Shown: positions 16,954-25,358, counted from the stretch's first letter. The stretch is 64,000 nt of DNA from Buttiauxella agrestis ATCC 33320 (GCA_024169445.1 JALKFA010000001.1:2294001-2358000), one strand, 5' to 3'. Numbers and translations are program-made. The notes: generated by a model from the sequence alone, not told the origin.

Positions 16954-18908
16954 TGGCGGTACGTGTAAAAGTTGATGGGGCGACACTCGTTTTCCCTGAC
17001 GGAATCAGTGATGAAGCCATAGCTCAAGCCATTGATGAATTTGTGGCGGAGGAGAAAGGCTTTGATTTGTCTGCAGGTAATATCATGGAGGAGTTGGGGC
17101 GAATTGGCGTTACCGCTTCCGCGAAAATGTCGGATTGGGCAAAGTCAATCAACCCCATCGCCACAGAAGCCGCAGCGCTGGGGAAGGTCGGCGGCCAGGG
17201 GTGGTATGACGCGCCAGCCACTGAAACCCTAAAAGAGTACGCGCCAGAGACGGCGGCGGGGAAAGTTGCCGCCGATGTGATACCAGGGCTGGTGCTGGGT
17301 GGTGTTGGTGGCTTTGCGGGTTCGGCTATAGCGAGGCCGGTTACAATGGCCGTGCGTAGCCGTGCTGGGCAATGGGCGGCTGATGGCTTTGCTAGCTCGG
17401 TTGGGGCGCAGCTACTTACAAACGCAGATGTTGACCTTCGAACCACTGCCATAGATACCGCCGGAAACATGGCGCTAAACGCCATTTTGCCAGGGCTGGG
17501 AACAACCCTGAAAGGCATCTTGCGCGGAAATCAGGAAGGGCAAGTGCTGGAAGCCGCAACGCGTACCGGCGTACAACCAACCCGCGCAATGCTGACCAAT
17601 GGCGCTATCGCGCGCACCACTGAAAAGCATCTTGAAAACACGCTCGGATCATCCGGCATTATGGCTAAGTTAAACGAGCAAAATAACGACGCGCTCAATG
17701 AGTTTACCGACCGCCTAACCAGGGCAATGGCAGTGGGCAAGCGGGAGGGGGATAACCTTTACGGCGTAGCGCCAACGCTGGAGCCGGTAGCCCTGGGCGA
17801 TGAACTAGCCGCCGCTTATGGATCGTTTGCCACAAAGACAAGTCAGAATGCTCAAAAGTATTTTGAGGTTGCTATCAGTAGGGCTGGTAAATACCGTATC
17901 CGCATGACTGAAACGTTAAAGACGTTAAAAGCCATAGAAATGGTGGTGGAGGATAACCCAGGGTTAAAAGCAATTTTGCAATCTGGCGACATTTCCACGC
18001 TTGTTAAGGGCATCAGGGAACAAGCCGGTAAGGGCGTGACGCTTGACGGCGCAATCAAGCTGAAAGCCGCTATCCGAAATATGCAGGTAAACCCAGGTAA
18101 GGGCTTGAAACAGGCCAGTGATGCGGAACTGGGGCGCATCGCTCGCGCTCTGGAAGATGACATTCAAAGCGGTTTGCGTTCGAATAATTCCCCGTTTGGG
18201 GTACAGGGAGCCTACAACGAAGCTAACAAGGCCTGGGGTAAGCGCATGGATGATCTCGCATCGCTGGGCGTGGCGTTTAACCGTGGCGATGATGGCATGG
18301 CGCTGTATAGCCGGTTATTTGGCTCACCACAAAACGCGCTGACGCTGGGCAATCTCGATAACCTCCGCGCAGTGCTGACGGTTATGCCGCAGCGCATACA
18401 AAACCAGGTCACAGCGGAACTGATACGCCGCGCCGGTCTGGAAGCCGCAGGACAAGCGGGTAACGCAGGGCAGAAATTTAGCGCCGCGTCGTTTATGACC
18501 AATTACAACAAGCTGAAAGCGTCGGGTATCCTGGGCTTGATTGACGGGCAACACGCCGATGATCTCGAAGCGCTTGCCCTGATTAGCTCACGACTAAAAG
18601 ACCTAGGCAGGGCGGCTAACTTCTCTAACACTGGCGTACACCTCAACGCAGCCAACATGATGCAGGGCATGACGGCGCTGGCATCGGGCGGCACATCATT
18701 ACCCGTCTCGATGGCGTTCGCTAATTTATCCGCTCGCTTTCTGACTAACCCGCAGGGAGCCAGGGCGCTGGTGGATATTGCAAACCGGCTGCAAAATCGC
18801 TCTCCACTTGCTGAGGCACTTATCAGGGCGTGGATGGTAGCGGAGGAGTATCCAGAGCTTGCGCCTGATGTGGAGGCTCTCATTGATGATTTGGCGTCTG
18901 CAAATTAG
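16953..18908 (+). CDS. Putative internal virion / DNA-transfer protein C (large)
   Basis: This is the largest internal-protein candidate, 651 residues. It starts MAVRVKVDGATLVFPDGISD, a short beta-rich head domain common on phage ejection and tape-like proteins. A Gly/Ala-rich hydrophobic segment follows (AADVIPGLVLGGVGGFAGSA, about 105-125), then a long alpha-helical body with ILGLIDGQHADDLEALALIS. P22 gp16-like proteins, which cross the envelope with the DNA, share this arrangement. No lytic transglycosylase motif is visible. It ends the unit that starts at the scaffold leader. Confidence 0.5.
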   Translation: MAVRVKVDGATLVFPDGISDEAIAQAIDEFVAEEKGFDLSAGNIMEELGRIGVTASAKMSDWAKSINPIATEAAALGKVGGQGWYDAPATETLKEYAPETAAGKVAADVIPGLVLGGVGGFAGSAIARPVTMAVRSRAGQWAADGFASSVGAQLLTNADVDLRTTAIDTAGNMALNAILPGLGTTLKGILRGNQEGQVLEAATRTGVQPTRAMLTNGAIARTTEKHLENTLGSSGIMAKLNEQNNDALNEFTDRLTRAMAVGKREGDNLYGVAPTLEPVALGDELAAAYGSFATKTSQNAQKYFEVAISRAGKYRIRMTETLKTLKAIEMVVEDNPGLKAILQSGDISTLVKGIREQAGKGVTLDGAIKLKAAIRNMQVNPGKGLKQASDAELGRIARALEDDIQSGLRSNNSPFGVQGAYNEANKAWGKRMDDLASLGVAFNRGDDGMALYSRLFGSPQNALTLGNLDNLRAVLTVMPQRIQNQVTAELIRRAGLEAAGQAGNAGQKFSAASFMTNYNKLKASGILGLIDGQHADDLEALALISSRLKDLGRAANFSNTGVHLNAANMMQGMTALASGGTSLPVSMAFANLSARFLTNPQGARALVDIANRLQNRSPLAEALIRAWMVAEEYPELAPDVEALIDDLASAN

Positions 18909-18964
18909 CAATTAATGCTTTCTGCGCTCACGCGCGTTTCAGAAGTTCCGCAGTTTTAGTGTCT

Positions 18965-19036
18965 ACTAAAAAAGAGAAAACCAATATCGGCGCAAGGATT
19001 GCGCAAACGCAGTATTAACCATGAAGGTTAAACGAC
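18965..19036 (+). promoter_or_regulatory. Phage leader motif copy 3 before capsid gene
   Basis: ACTAAAAAAGA (18965-18975) is followed by GCGCA-AGGAT-TGCGC (18990-19004), then TTAACC-ATGAA-GGTTAA (19016-19032), whose loop and 3' arm hold the AAGG ribosome site for ATG 19037. The layout repeats that before the scaffold gene. The region upstream (TAGCAATTAATGC at 18906) resembles TAGCAATTAGTGC at 8386, suggesting a duplicated regulatory block. A short frame from the ATG in the second loop overlaps the capsid start in another phase. Confidence 0.55.
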
Positions 19037-19987
19037 ATGCCAGCTTTAAATTCTTATGAATTAAATGGTGTTAAGGATTCATTCGCAGAGTGGATTTCGA
19101 ACATTTCCCCGCAAGACTTCCCATTTCAGGCGATGATCGGCAAGACAACCGCCACGCAATCTAAATTCGAATGGCAGTGCGACAGCGATGCGCCAGTAGA
19201 CCCGAATAACGCGTTAATGGAATCCTTCGAGTTCGCTGAACTTGACGATACTTTCGCCGAAACCATTCCGATGGTTGGTCACACCCAGAAAATGGGTAAG
19301 GCCGTTAAAGTTACCGGCGACGCTGACGCGCAAGCGGCTTGGGGGCGCGGCACCGAATCCGATCACCAATCACACAAGAAAGCATCCGAACTGAAACGCG
19401 ACATAGAAAACGCATTTCTGAGCACCACAAAAACACAGGCCGAAGTTAAGCCAGCAACCCCACGCCGCTTGGGTGGTTTTGCTTCGCAAGTGTCCACCAT
19501 TGACGGCGGCACAACCCGCATCGGCGACCCGCTGACCGGCACCGCTACCTATATCATCGCCGCAGCCGCTGGCAAGCCACAGATGACCGACATCTTTGCA
19601 GGTATGGCGGCATTGTGGACTACAGGCGGCAAGCCAGAAGTCCTGATGTGCTCTGAAACCATGAAAGATGTGATTTCTGACGCGCAGGAAGCTGGCGGCG
19701 CTCGCGTTCGTATCTTCGAAAATACCGCTGAATTGAGCGTTGAAGTAAACACCATCACTGATGCCCTGGGTCAAACCGTCCGTGTTGTCTACAACCGCCA
19801 CATGCCAGCCGATACCGTTTACCTGTTTAACAGCAAAGATTGGGAAGCGGTAATGTTCCGCGCACCGGAAACCGTACCGGTAGCCAAAACCGGCGATTAC
19901 AAAAAAGTCGTGTTTATGGTCGATATTGGCTTACGCCACCGCAACCCGTGGGCATCCGCAGTTATCGCCCCTTTCGCGGCAGCGTAA
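19037..19987 (+). CDS. Major capsid protein, SU10/DUF5309 type
   Basis: The 316-residue HK97-fold coat protein begins NSYELNGVKDSFAEWISNIS, then PQDFPFQAMIGKTTATQSKF and EWQCDSDAPVDPNNALMES, the N-arm/E-loop signature of the SU10 major capsid (DUF5309) family. It ends in the family's typical RHRNPWASAVIAPFAAA. It assembles the icosahedral shell. The final codons contain the slippery heptamer C-CCT-TTC at 19969-19975, and the -1 frame continues into an Ig-like domain, so a minor longer form is predicted. Expression is probably boosted by its own leader (18965-19036). Confidence 0.93.
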   Translation: MPALNSYELNGVKDSFAEWISNISPQDFPFQAMIGKTTATQSKFEWQCDSDAPVDPNNALMESFEFAELDDTFAETIPMVGHTQKMGKAVKVTGDADAQAAWGRGTESDHQSHKKASELKRDIENAFLSTTKTQAEVKPATPRRLGGFASQVSTIDGGTTRIGDPLTGTATYIIAAAAGKPQMTDIFAGMAALWTTGGKPEVLMCSETMKDVISDAQEAGGARVRIFENTAELSVEVNTITDALGQTVRVVYNRHMPADTVYLFNSKDWEAVMFRAPETVPVAKTGDYKKVVFMVDIGLRHRNPWASAVIAPFAAA

Positions 19988-20355
19988 TTAACACCGTGAC
20001 CGTAGCACCCCTGACAGGTGCGACGGTCGATACCGCCTACTCAGCGACGGCAACAGCCACGCTGATGGATGCAGACGACGGCACATACACAAAGGTATGG
20101 AGCATGACGGCATCGGGCGGCGCATTGGGTTTAACTATCGACGCAGCAACAGGCGCGATTAGTGGAACACCAACGGCGGCGGGTGATTACGCAGTTAACT
20201 TGTCAGTAACGGATAGCTTGGGAAATACGGTATCAGGCGGAACAGCGCTAACCGTCACCCCAGCAGCGGCAGCGTTGGCGGCAATACCTAGCCACTACCA
20301 GCCGGTAAAAGCGATTAACCAGGCTGAAAAGCCAAAAAACACTAAGAAAAAATAA
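19969..20355 (+). CDS. Ig-like (He_PIG) C-terminal extension of capsid via -1 frameshift
   Basis: The -1 frame is open through the capsid gene end and on to 20355. After slipping at C-CCT-TTC the product continues RGSVINTVTVAPLTGATVDT and then encodes an Ig-like/He_PIG domain (LGLTIDAATGAISGTPTAAG, DYAVNLSVTDSLGNTV) and a Lys-rich tail. The fused protein would be 439 residues against 316. The stem GACCGT-a-GCACC/GGTGC-g-ACGGTC (19998-20028) lies downstream. T7 gene 10A/10B is the known precedent, and Ig-like domains are often added to phage capsids this way. Independent start at GTG 19996 is an alternative, but no good ribosome site precedes it. Confidence 0.82.
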   Translation, partial: PFRGSVINTVTVAPLTGATVDTAYSATATATLMDADDGTYTKVWSMTASGGALGLTIDAATGAISGTPTAAGDYAVNLSVTDSLGNTVSGGTALTVTPAAAALAAIPSHYQPVKAINQAEKPKNTKKK

Positions 20356-20361
20356 CCCCAA

Positions 20362-20388
20362 AGCCGCCTCATGACGGGCGGTTTTTTT
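20362..20388 (+). terminator. Rho-independent terminator after capsid extension
   Basis: CCGCC (20364-20368) pairs with GGCGG (20377-20381), extended by A-T and G-T pairs, followed by seven T residues. It lies 7 bp after the stop of the Ig-like extension and separates high-level capsid transcription from the tail genes. Confidence 0.85.
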
Positions 20389-20405
20389 ATTGCGGAGCTA
20401 TTCAA

Positions 20406-20663
20406 ATGACTACAAAGGCAGTTTTTGCCGTGACTACCATTGCGCAGATTTGCTACGCAGGTGTAACCGCGTTACGCGAGGCTATGGACAAGGAGCCACA
20501 GCCAGAATGGGACGCGCTTCAACCTGAGGCACAGGGCAAAATTATTGATTACATCGTGCTGGTGTTAACAGGCCGCCCGACACCAGACACGCCAGAAGGG
20601 GAGGTTATCCGCCGAATCTGCAATGTGCTGCGTGATGAAAAAAAGACGCTGAAATACGCTTAA
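20406..20663 (+). CDS. Hypothetical phage protein (85 aa)
   Basis: A small helical protein with a Cys/Ala-rich start and a C-terminal charged end (IRRICNVLRDEKKTLKYA). Gene order (between capsid and adaptor) suggests a head-completion or tail accessory role, but no family is recognised. ATG follows shortly after the capsid terminator with a GGAG ribosome site. Confidence 0.6.
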   Translation: MTTKAVFAVTTIAQICYAGVTALREAMDKEPQPEWDALQPEAQGKIIDYIVLVLTGRPTPDTPEGEVIRRICNVLRDEKKTLKYA

Positions 20664-20717
20664 TCCATGGGCTGGCGAAAGCTGGCCTAATTTATGGCTC
20701 GGACTTTGGAATAGACC

Positions 20718-21308
20718 ATGAGCACAACTTACACAAAGCTGGTGGAGGCGGTAAAAGGATTTGCAAACCGCACCGACACCAAAACGATTGCAGCGATCCC
20801 GATGTTCATCGCAGCAGCCCAGACCCGCTTAGACGGCGAAATGCGTATTCCACTAATGACGCAAACAACGACCCACGACGCAGCAGGGCTAAGTATTTCC
20901 CTCGACGTAATGGAAATTGAAACGGTTGTTATTGGTGGCCTTGTTTCTAGCCTGGTGCCTTACGACACCGTACTACGCCGCCGCATTGCAGATTTCAATT
21001 CATCCAACGTGTACGCCATTAACGGGAACAACATTGAGCTGGTGGCACCGGCTCAAATAATCGTGACCGGCTATCAAAAGCCCCCGCGCCTATCGGGTAC
21101 CGTCCAGACCAACGCATACACCGACCACGCCGAAAACGCCCTGCTATGGCAAAGCCTGGTGTTTTTGTCTGTATTCACCAAAGACACCAAAGGCGCTAAC
21201 GGTTATCAATCCCTGGCTGATGCAGAGATAGCAAACATCAATGCCGCCTTTGACAAGTTCAAATCTGGATCGGGGGTGGCGTATGGCGAATCAGTCCGCA
21301 AATTCTGA
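20718..21308 (+). CDS. Head-to-tail adaptor protein (probable)
   Basis: The 196-residue protein has an N-terminal helical part (MSTTYTKLVEAVKGFANRTD, IAAIPMFIAAAQTRLDGEM) followed by a beta-rich middle with VPYDTVLRRRIADFN and NNIELVAPAQIIVTGYQKP. The C-terminus is helical (YQSLADAEIANINAAFDKFK). This resembles podoviral adaptor or tail-tubular-A-like proteins that form the ring under the portal. The inference depends on fold-like pattern and position after the capsid. Confidence 0.62.
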   Translation: MSTTYTKLVEAVKGFANRTDTKTIAAIPMFIAAAQTRLDGEMRIPLMTQTTTHDAAGLSISLDVMEIETVVIGGLVSSLVPYDTVLRRRIADFNSSNVYAINGNNIELVAPAQIIVTGYQKPPRLSGTVQTNAYTDHAENALLWQSLVFLSVFTKDTKGANGYQSLADAEIANINAAFDKFKSGSGVAYGESVRKF

Positions 21309-21540
21309 CACCGTTTTGCGCCTTATTGGTGGCGGTTTGTTGGGCACCGTTATTGCAATCGCCGTGAACGTTGGCGGCTATAAGCAGCAGATAGCAGATA
21401 TTGGTGATGACGTTGATTTGCTGGTGCAAGAAACCGCCGCGATAAAAAAAGAGCTTGCGGAACAATCCAAAGAGGGTGCGCTACAAGAGCAGTTTGGCGA
21501 GGAACTTGATAGGCGATTAGCAAAACTGGAGGCCAGATAA
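21283..21540 (+). CDS. Small phage protein: one membrane segment plus coiled coil
   Basis: ATG 21283 lies inside the adaptor gene end (26-bp overlap) and gives 85 residues. One transmembrane helix (VLRLIGGGLLGTVIAIAVNV, about 9-29) precedes a strongly charged heptad region (QETAAIKKELAEQSKEGA to DRRLAKLEAR). The N-in membrane anchor with a coiled periplasmic or cytoplasmic domain is reminiscent of inner-membrane spanins or DUF2730-like phage proteins. It could belong to an otherwise unseen lysis function or be a tail accessory. Overlap with the next start (TAATG) indicates coupling. Confidence 0.6.
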   Translation: MANQSANSDTVLRLIGGGLLGTVIAIAVNVGGYKQQIADIGDDVDLLVQETAAIKKELAEQSKEGALQEQFGEELDRRLAKLEAR

Positions 21541-22337
21541 TGCCGTTAGAAACCCCGCTTTATATAGATACATTAGTCCCAGAATGGCCTACCGGCGCAG
21601 ACCCGTTAAGTGCTGGCGATGACCATATCCGCGTTATTAAGCAGGTACTACAAAATACCTTTCCAGCAATTACCGAGGCGGTTACCGGCACGGCAGCTCA
21701 ACTAAACCAGCTCACGCAAGGGATGATTTATCAAGCGCCTGACACGGCGGCGGGAACGATGGCAACTTGGCGCATATACAACCCAGATATCGCCCTCAAT
21801 CATGCCGCGATAGAGATTCTTGCCGGTACGCCCGCGCAAATGCTCGCCAATCAACTGCTGGCTGTTAACTGGCAAACGGTTATAAATCATCTTATGCCAG
21901 TGGGTCACGTCCTGACGACTAAAAAATCAGGAAATCCAGTGGATTGGCTGGGGTTTGGTACGTGGACTCCGGTGGTAGGTATGGTTGCAGGCATTGGCAC
22001 CTTGGCGGATGGGTCAGGCATGAGTCACACGATTAACAAGGGGGCTAACCCAGGTACTTGGCGCGTCCACAATAGCCATATTGTAACCACGACATTAAAC
22101 CTAACAATGGACGCAGTGCCAGATCATGAGCACACGGTGTCGGGCTTGGTGGCAAACAATGACACGAGCACCGAAGGTGGCGGCGCGAGCACCTACGGCG
22201 ACCAGACCAAAGCAACTTCATCCGCGGGCGGTCACACACCTGCGGGCAAAGTGACGATTGGCACAAACGACGCCGTTACTGGCAATAAAATGGTTAGCCC
22301 GCACCATGGGATTTATGTGTGGGAGCGCACCGCATAA
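21540..22337 (+). CDS. Tail fibre protein with metal-binding HxH C-terminal domain
   Basis: The 265-residue protein starts with a virion-attachment region (PLYIDTLVPEWPTGADPLSA, then GDDHIRVIKQVLQNTFPAI), a common N-terminus of short phage fibres. The C-terminal region contains DHEHTVSG, GGHTPAG and the end HHGIYVWERTA, the His-rich pattern of collar-type fibre tips that bind metal along the trimer axis. It probably makes contact with the host surface. It is followed with 1-bp overlap by the nozzle gene. Confidence 0.75.
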   Translation: MPLETPLYIDTLVPEWPTGADPLSAGDDHIRVIKQVLQNTFPAITEAVTGTAAQLNQLTQGMIYQAPDTAAGTMATWRIYNPDIALNHAAIEILAGTPAQMLANQLLAVNWQTVINHLMPVGHVLTTKKSGNPVDWLGFGTWTPVVGMVAGIGTLADGSGMSHTINKGANPGTWRVHNSHIVTTTLNLTMDAVPDHEHTVSGLVANNDTSTEGGGASTYGDQTKATSSAGGHTPAGKVTIGTNDAVTGNKMVSPHHGIYVWERTA

Positions 22338-24058
22338 TGCCAAAACTTACTATTAGTGGCTTAGGTAAAGCGGGGTTGATGTATGACGCTGACCCCGCTG
22401 ATATGCCAATAAATGCCGTCACTGATGCGCTTAACGTCCGGTTCGCCGGACGTGAAGTTGAGCAGGGGCTGGGTAACCAATACGAGCCGTACTACACATG
22501 GATGGTGGAAGGGGTGGCGGAAACGCGCCCCATGTTCCTGGCACAGTCGATTATTTATGATGGCTTCAGCGACGGCGCTCGCCTGGTATTTTTCCTGGGT
22601 GAAAGCTGGGAGCCTGGCGCGATGGCGATATACAGCCAAAACATGAGCATTCCAGACTTTACCGGCCTGACTACGATCCCCGATTGGCCTTCATCATCAA
22701 AATGGAGCGCATACAAAGGGCAGATAAACAACTGTCCGTTCTTTGGGGCGCAGGGATTCCAGCCGTATGGCAAACAGTACGATTGGGAAGGGGTTAGCAC
22801 ACTGCCTGGGTGGGGCGAACAGACCGGAGGCGACCAGATTGTTGATACCCGCCGATGGTCATGTAAGAAGCTGATTAGTTTCGGCAACCGCCTAATCATG
22901 ATGAACACAAGCGAGGAAAGTAGCGGGGGCGTTGATTTGCCATACCCTACCCGCCTGCGTTGGTCTGGCTTCACACAACAAAACGCCTTTCCCATTAACT
23001 GGGATGATACCGCGCTTAATCGCATTCCAGAGGAAGCCGCAGCCGCCGTCATTGACGGTTATGCCGGTTGGATGGATTTAGCCAGCGATACGCAGCTAAT
23101 CGACGCATGCAACAATGGTGGCACGTTGTTTGTGTACAGCGAGCGCGAAACATTCAGCGTTACGCCGTCCGGCAACGCTAACGCCCCGTTCGTTACAAAG
23201 CAGGTTTATTCCGACTGCGGCGTTTTGGATCTGGGCTGTGTCGTTAACGCTAAAGGCTACAACTACGTTTTCACCGGCTCCGATTTTGTGCGGCATGATG
23301 CCGTTCGATGGGAGAGTGTCGCAGAGGGCGTCTGTAGAGATTGGCTAAACGAGATTGTTAGTACGCCGCGCCTTGGGGCTATCCGCCTGGTGAACTATCC
23401 AGAGCTTAACGAAATATGGGTAATGACCAAAGGCGATGATCAGGAGGCCGACGACTGCGCAAAAACTCAATGTCTGACGTTCAATTACATTACAAACACA
23501 TGGAGCCGCAAAAGCCTACCTTACATCAATGAGGCTGTATTTGCCCCCATAGCCCCCGATTCATCCGTCGCCGGTTCGTCATGGGATTTAGCGCCTGGCG
23601 CATGGGATGACGCGGGGCAGGAATGGGGAGGTGCGGGGCTACACATCGCGCAAGGGACAATGATCGGATTGTGTGCCGCTGGTGGTGTTTATTACCTGAA
23701 TACTGGCGATGTGGAATACCGGCACGTATACAGAGCGGGAGTCTGGGCGATGCAATCACAGCCGCTGCAATGCTTCATTGAAAGGCGCGGGCTTGATTTG
23801 GGCGATGGCGCTCGTTCACTGGTTACGCGTACGGAAATGACAGGCACCGGCTCGGATCGGCTAGAAATAGCGGTTGCTGGCGCTGAAACAGAGGGGGCCG
23901 GCTACGTCTGGGATAAGCAGGCAATTGAGTCTCTAGCCACGCAGCGCCGGTTAACCTGGCTGGTGGATGGAAATATTCACGGCTACCGCATGGGTTTTAA
24001 TGGCTTTGGTTCAATCCCTTCAAAGCTGACTATCTATTTTGAGGATAACGGCGAATGA
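22337..24058 (+). CDS. Phage tail nozzle / stabilisation protein (P22 gp10-like)
   Basis: ATG 22337 overlaps the fibre stop (TAATG); the frame extends upstream to 22319, but the coupled start fits. The 573-residue beta-rich protein has NAVTDALNVRFAGREVEQGL near the N-terminus, a hallmark of P22 gp10-type packaged-DNA stabilisation or nozzle proteins. Repeated blade-like segments with Trp/Tyr and Gly (LWQ-free, WSAYKGQINNC, NEIWVMTKGDDQ, TWSRKSLPY) follow. Such proteins form the beta-propeller nozzle at the tip of short tails. It ends with an ATGA overlap to the next fibre gene. Confidence 0.75.
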   Translation: MPKLTISGLGKAGLMYDADPADMPINAVTDALNVRFAGREVEQGLGNQYEPYYTWMVEGVAETRPMFLAQSIIYDGFSDGARLVFFLGESWEPGAMAIYSQNMSIPDFTGLTTIPDWPSSSKWSAYKGQINNCPFFGAQGFQPYGKQYDWEGVSTLPGWGEQTGGDQIVDTRRWSCKKLISFGNRLIMMNTSEESSGGVDLPYPTRLRWSGFTQQNAFPINWDDTALNRIPEEAAAAVIDGYAGWMDLASDTQLIDACNNGGTLFVYSERETFSVTPSGNANAPFVTKQVYSDCGVLDLGCVVNAKGYNYVFTGSDFVRHDAVRWESVAEGVCRDWLNEIVSTPRLGAIRLVNYPELNEIWVMTKGDDQEADDCAKTQCLTFNYITNTWSRKSLPYINEAVFAPIAPDSSVAGSSWDLAPGAWDDAGQEWGGAGLHIAQGTMIGLCAAGGVYYLNTGDVEYRHVYRAGVWAMQSQPLQCFIERRGLDLGDGARSLVTRTEMTGTGSDRLEIAVAGAETEGAGYVWDKQAIESLATQRRLTWLVDGNIHGYRMGFNGFGSIPSKLTIYFEDNGE

Positions 24059-24978
24059 ACCCAGAGCTAAGTAAGCAAAAACAAAAGAGTGACGCCGCCT
24101 CCCGTGCCGCCGCTGCCGCGCCTAGCCAGGTAAATGCAACATCACCCATGCTTTACCAGGCACCACAAATTAACGTGCCTGGCTCGCTTCATGAGGTGGC
24201 TATTCTGGTGCAAGAGGAGCTAACCAAAATCCAGCAAAGCCAGGCGGTTCTCGTGTCTATCTGGCAAGCGGTGCAAGCGCAGCACGTAGATGAAAGCGGC
24301 AATCTAGTAATCGACAGAATACTGATAACCACAGACGTGACCCAGTTAGCCAAAAAAACGCCAACAAGCCCATATGTTGAGGTTAATTCAAACTCCGCAG
24401 GTTCGTTTATCGACTTTCACGCACCAACGGCGGGTAACGATTTTGATGTCAGATTTTATGCGGAGGGTGGCGCTAATGGCACAAGCGGGCGCGGGAAGAT
24501 AACGATTGAGTACGGTTCGTTTGACCTAAAGGATAAGGGCAATCGGTACAGTCAGTGGAACGTATGCGTGACTTCTCGGCTAGGGACTCCGAATATAGAC
24601 CGCGCCGCCTGGGGGTGGGGTTCGTACAATTCGGGCACAACAGGCAGCGCGGCGGTGGGGGGGTACGGAACCGTGCTAACTATCGCATCCAATGGAGATA
24701 ACGGATATGCGGACGCAGGAAGGTATATAGACGCATACACAGGGGGTGGTAGCACCAGCGCATGGTTGCAGCAGATAGCAATCAGTACCAGCGCCGATAT
24801 AGGGCTAAGATGTTACACCAATACCGGAGTATGGGGGGCGTGGAGACTGCTATCATCCACCGCGCGAGTAAATGAGGTCGACCACAAACACCGCCACCGC
24901 ATATGGCAGTTAGAGAAACGCGTCACAGAGCTTGAAAGCCGATTGACCGCCGCACTAAAAGACGAGAGCACAAAATAA
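24055..24978 (+). CDS. Tail fibre/spike with pyocin-knob domain
   Basis: The 307-residue protein has a Gln/Ala-rich disordered head and a helix (LHEVAILVQEELTKIQQSQA). A shaft section follows (VEVNSNSAGSFIDFHAP, DFDVRFYAEGGANG), then a pyocin-knob domain (GGYGTVLTIASNGDNG to WLQQIAISTSADIGLRCYT and GVWGAWRLL). A C-terminal charged coiled coil (RIWQLEKRVTELESRLTAAL) closes it. Pyocin knobs occur in receptor-binding phage fibres. It is the second fibre candidate and follows the nozzle gene with an ATGA overlap. Confidence 0.75.
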   Translation: MNPELSKQKQKSDAASRAAAAAPSQVNATSPMLYQAPQINVPGSLHEVAILVQEELTKIQQSQAVLVSIWQAVQAQHVDESGNLVIDRILITTDVTQLAKKTPTSPYVEVNSNSAGSFIDFHAPTAGNDFDVRFYAEGGANGTSGRGKITIEYGSFDLKDKGNRYSQWNVCVTSRLGTPNIDRAAWGWGSYNSGTTGSAAVGGYGTVLTIASNGDNGYADAGRYIDAYTGGGSTSAWLQQIAISTSADIGLRCYTNTGVWGAWRLLSSTARVNEVDHKHRHRIWQLEKRVTELESRLTAALKDESTK

Positions 24979-25024
24979 CCACTCGTTAGGATTGCCGCAA
25001 TTGAACTTATGGTGTGTGCAAACA

Positions 25025-25351
25025 ATGGAATGGACAAGAGATTTATTGAGTAATCCGTTTTTCTATGTGGCGGTAATTCTATTTGGGGTGATGAAGCATA
25101 AAGCTAAGAATCACCTCGCAGAGATCATCAGGCACAAAGCCATGCTAGCCGAGGCTGGCGAGGTTGTGGCGAACGCTGGCGGGAATTTAGCTCTTGGGCT
25201 TATTGAGAAGGAACTTCAAATACGCACGCTAACAGAGACAGTGCGACATCTTGAGTTTATGGGCGATCTTGATAGGCGCGAGCTGACAGCATATAGAAAA
25301 TTGCATGGACACCTGACAGAAGGACAGGTTAAGAGTACAGAAACAGAATAA
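25025..25351 (+). CDS. Small phage membrane protein (108 aa), possible lysis or tail accessory
   Basis: ATG 25025 starts MEWTRDLLSNPFFYVAVILF; a TTG at 24992 in the same frame is possible. One transmembrane helix near the N-terminus is followed by a charged helical domain (HKAKNHLAEIIRHKAMLAEA, EKELQIRTLTETVRHLEF). No holin or endolysin family is recognised, but it ends the late unit and is one of two candidates for a lysis role in a prophage without a visible lysis cassette. Confidence 0.55.
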   Translation: MEWTRDLLSNPFFYVAVILFGVMKHKAKNHLAEIIRHKAMLAEAGEVVANAGGNLALGLIEKELQIRTLTETVRHLEFMGDLDRRELTAYRKLHGHLTEGQVKSTETE

Positions 25352-25358
25352 TACCAAT

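Noticed and set aside
19901-19907. AAAAAAG run in the capsid gene as the frameshift site
   Set aside because: In the capsid frame it reads C-AAA-AAA-G, so the P-site tRNA would mispair after slipping, and the fusion would lose the conserved capsid C-terminus. The C-CCT-TTC heptamer at 19969 is a far better fit.
19996-20355. Ig-like ORF as an independent gene from GTG 19996
   Set aside because: No good ribosome site, and its start lies within the downstream hairpin. The open -1 frame through the capsid end plus the slippery heptamer favour a fusion.
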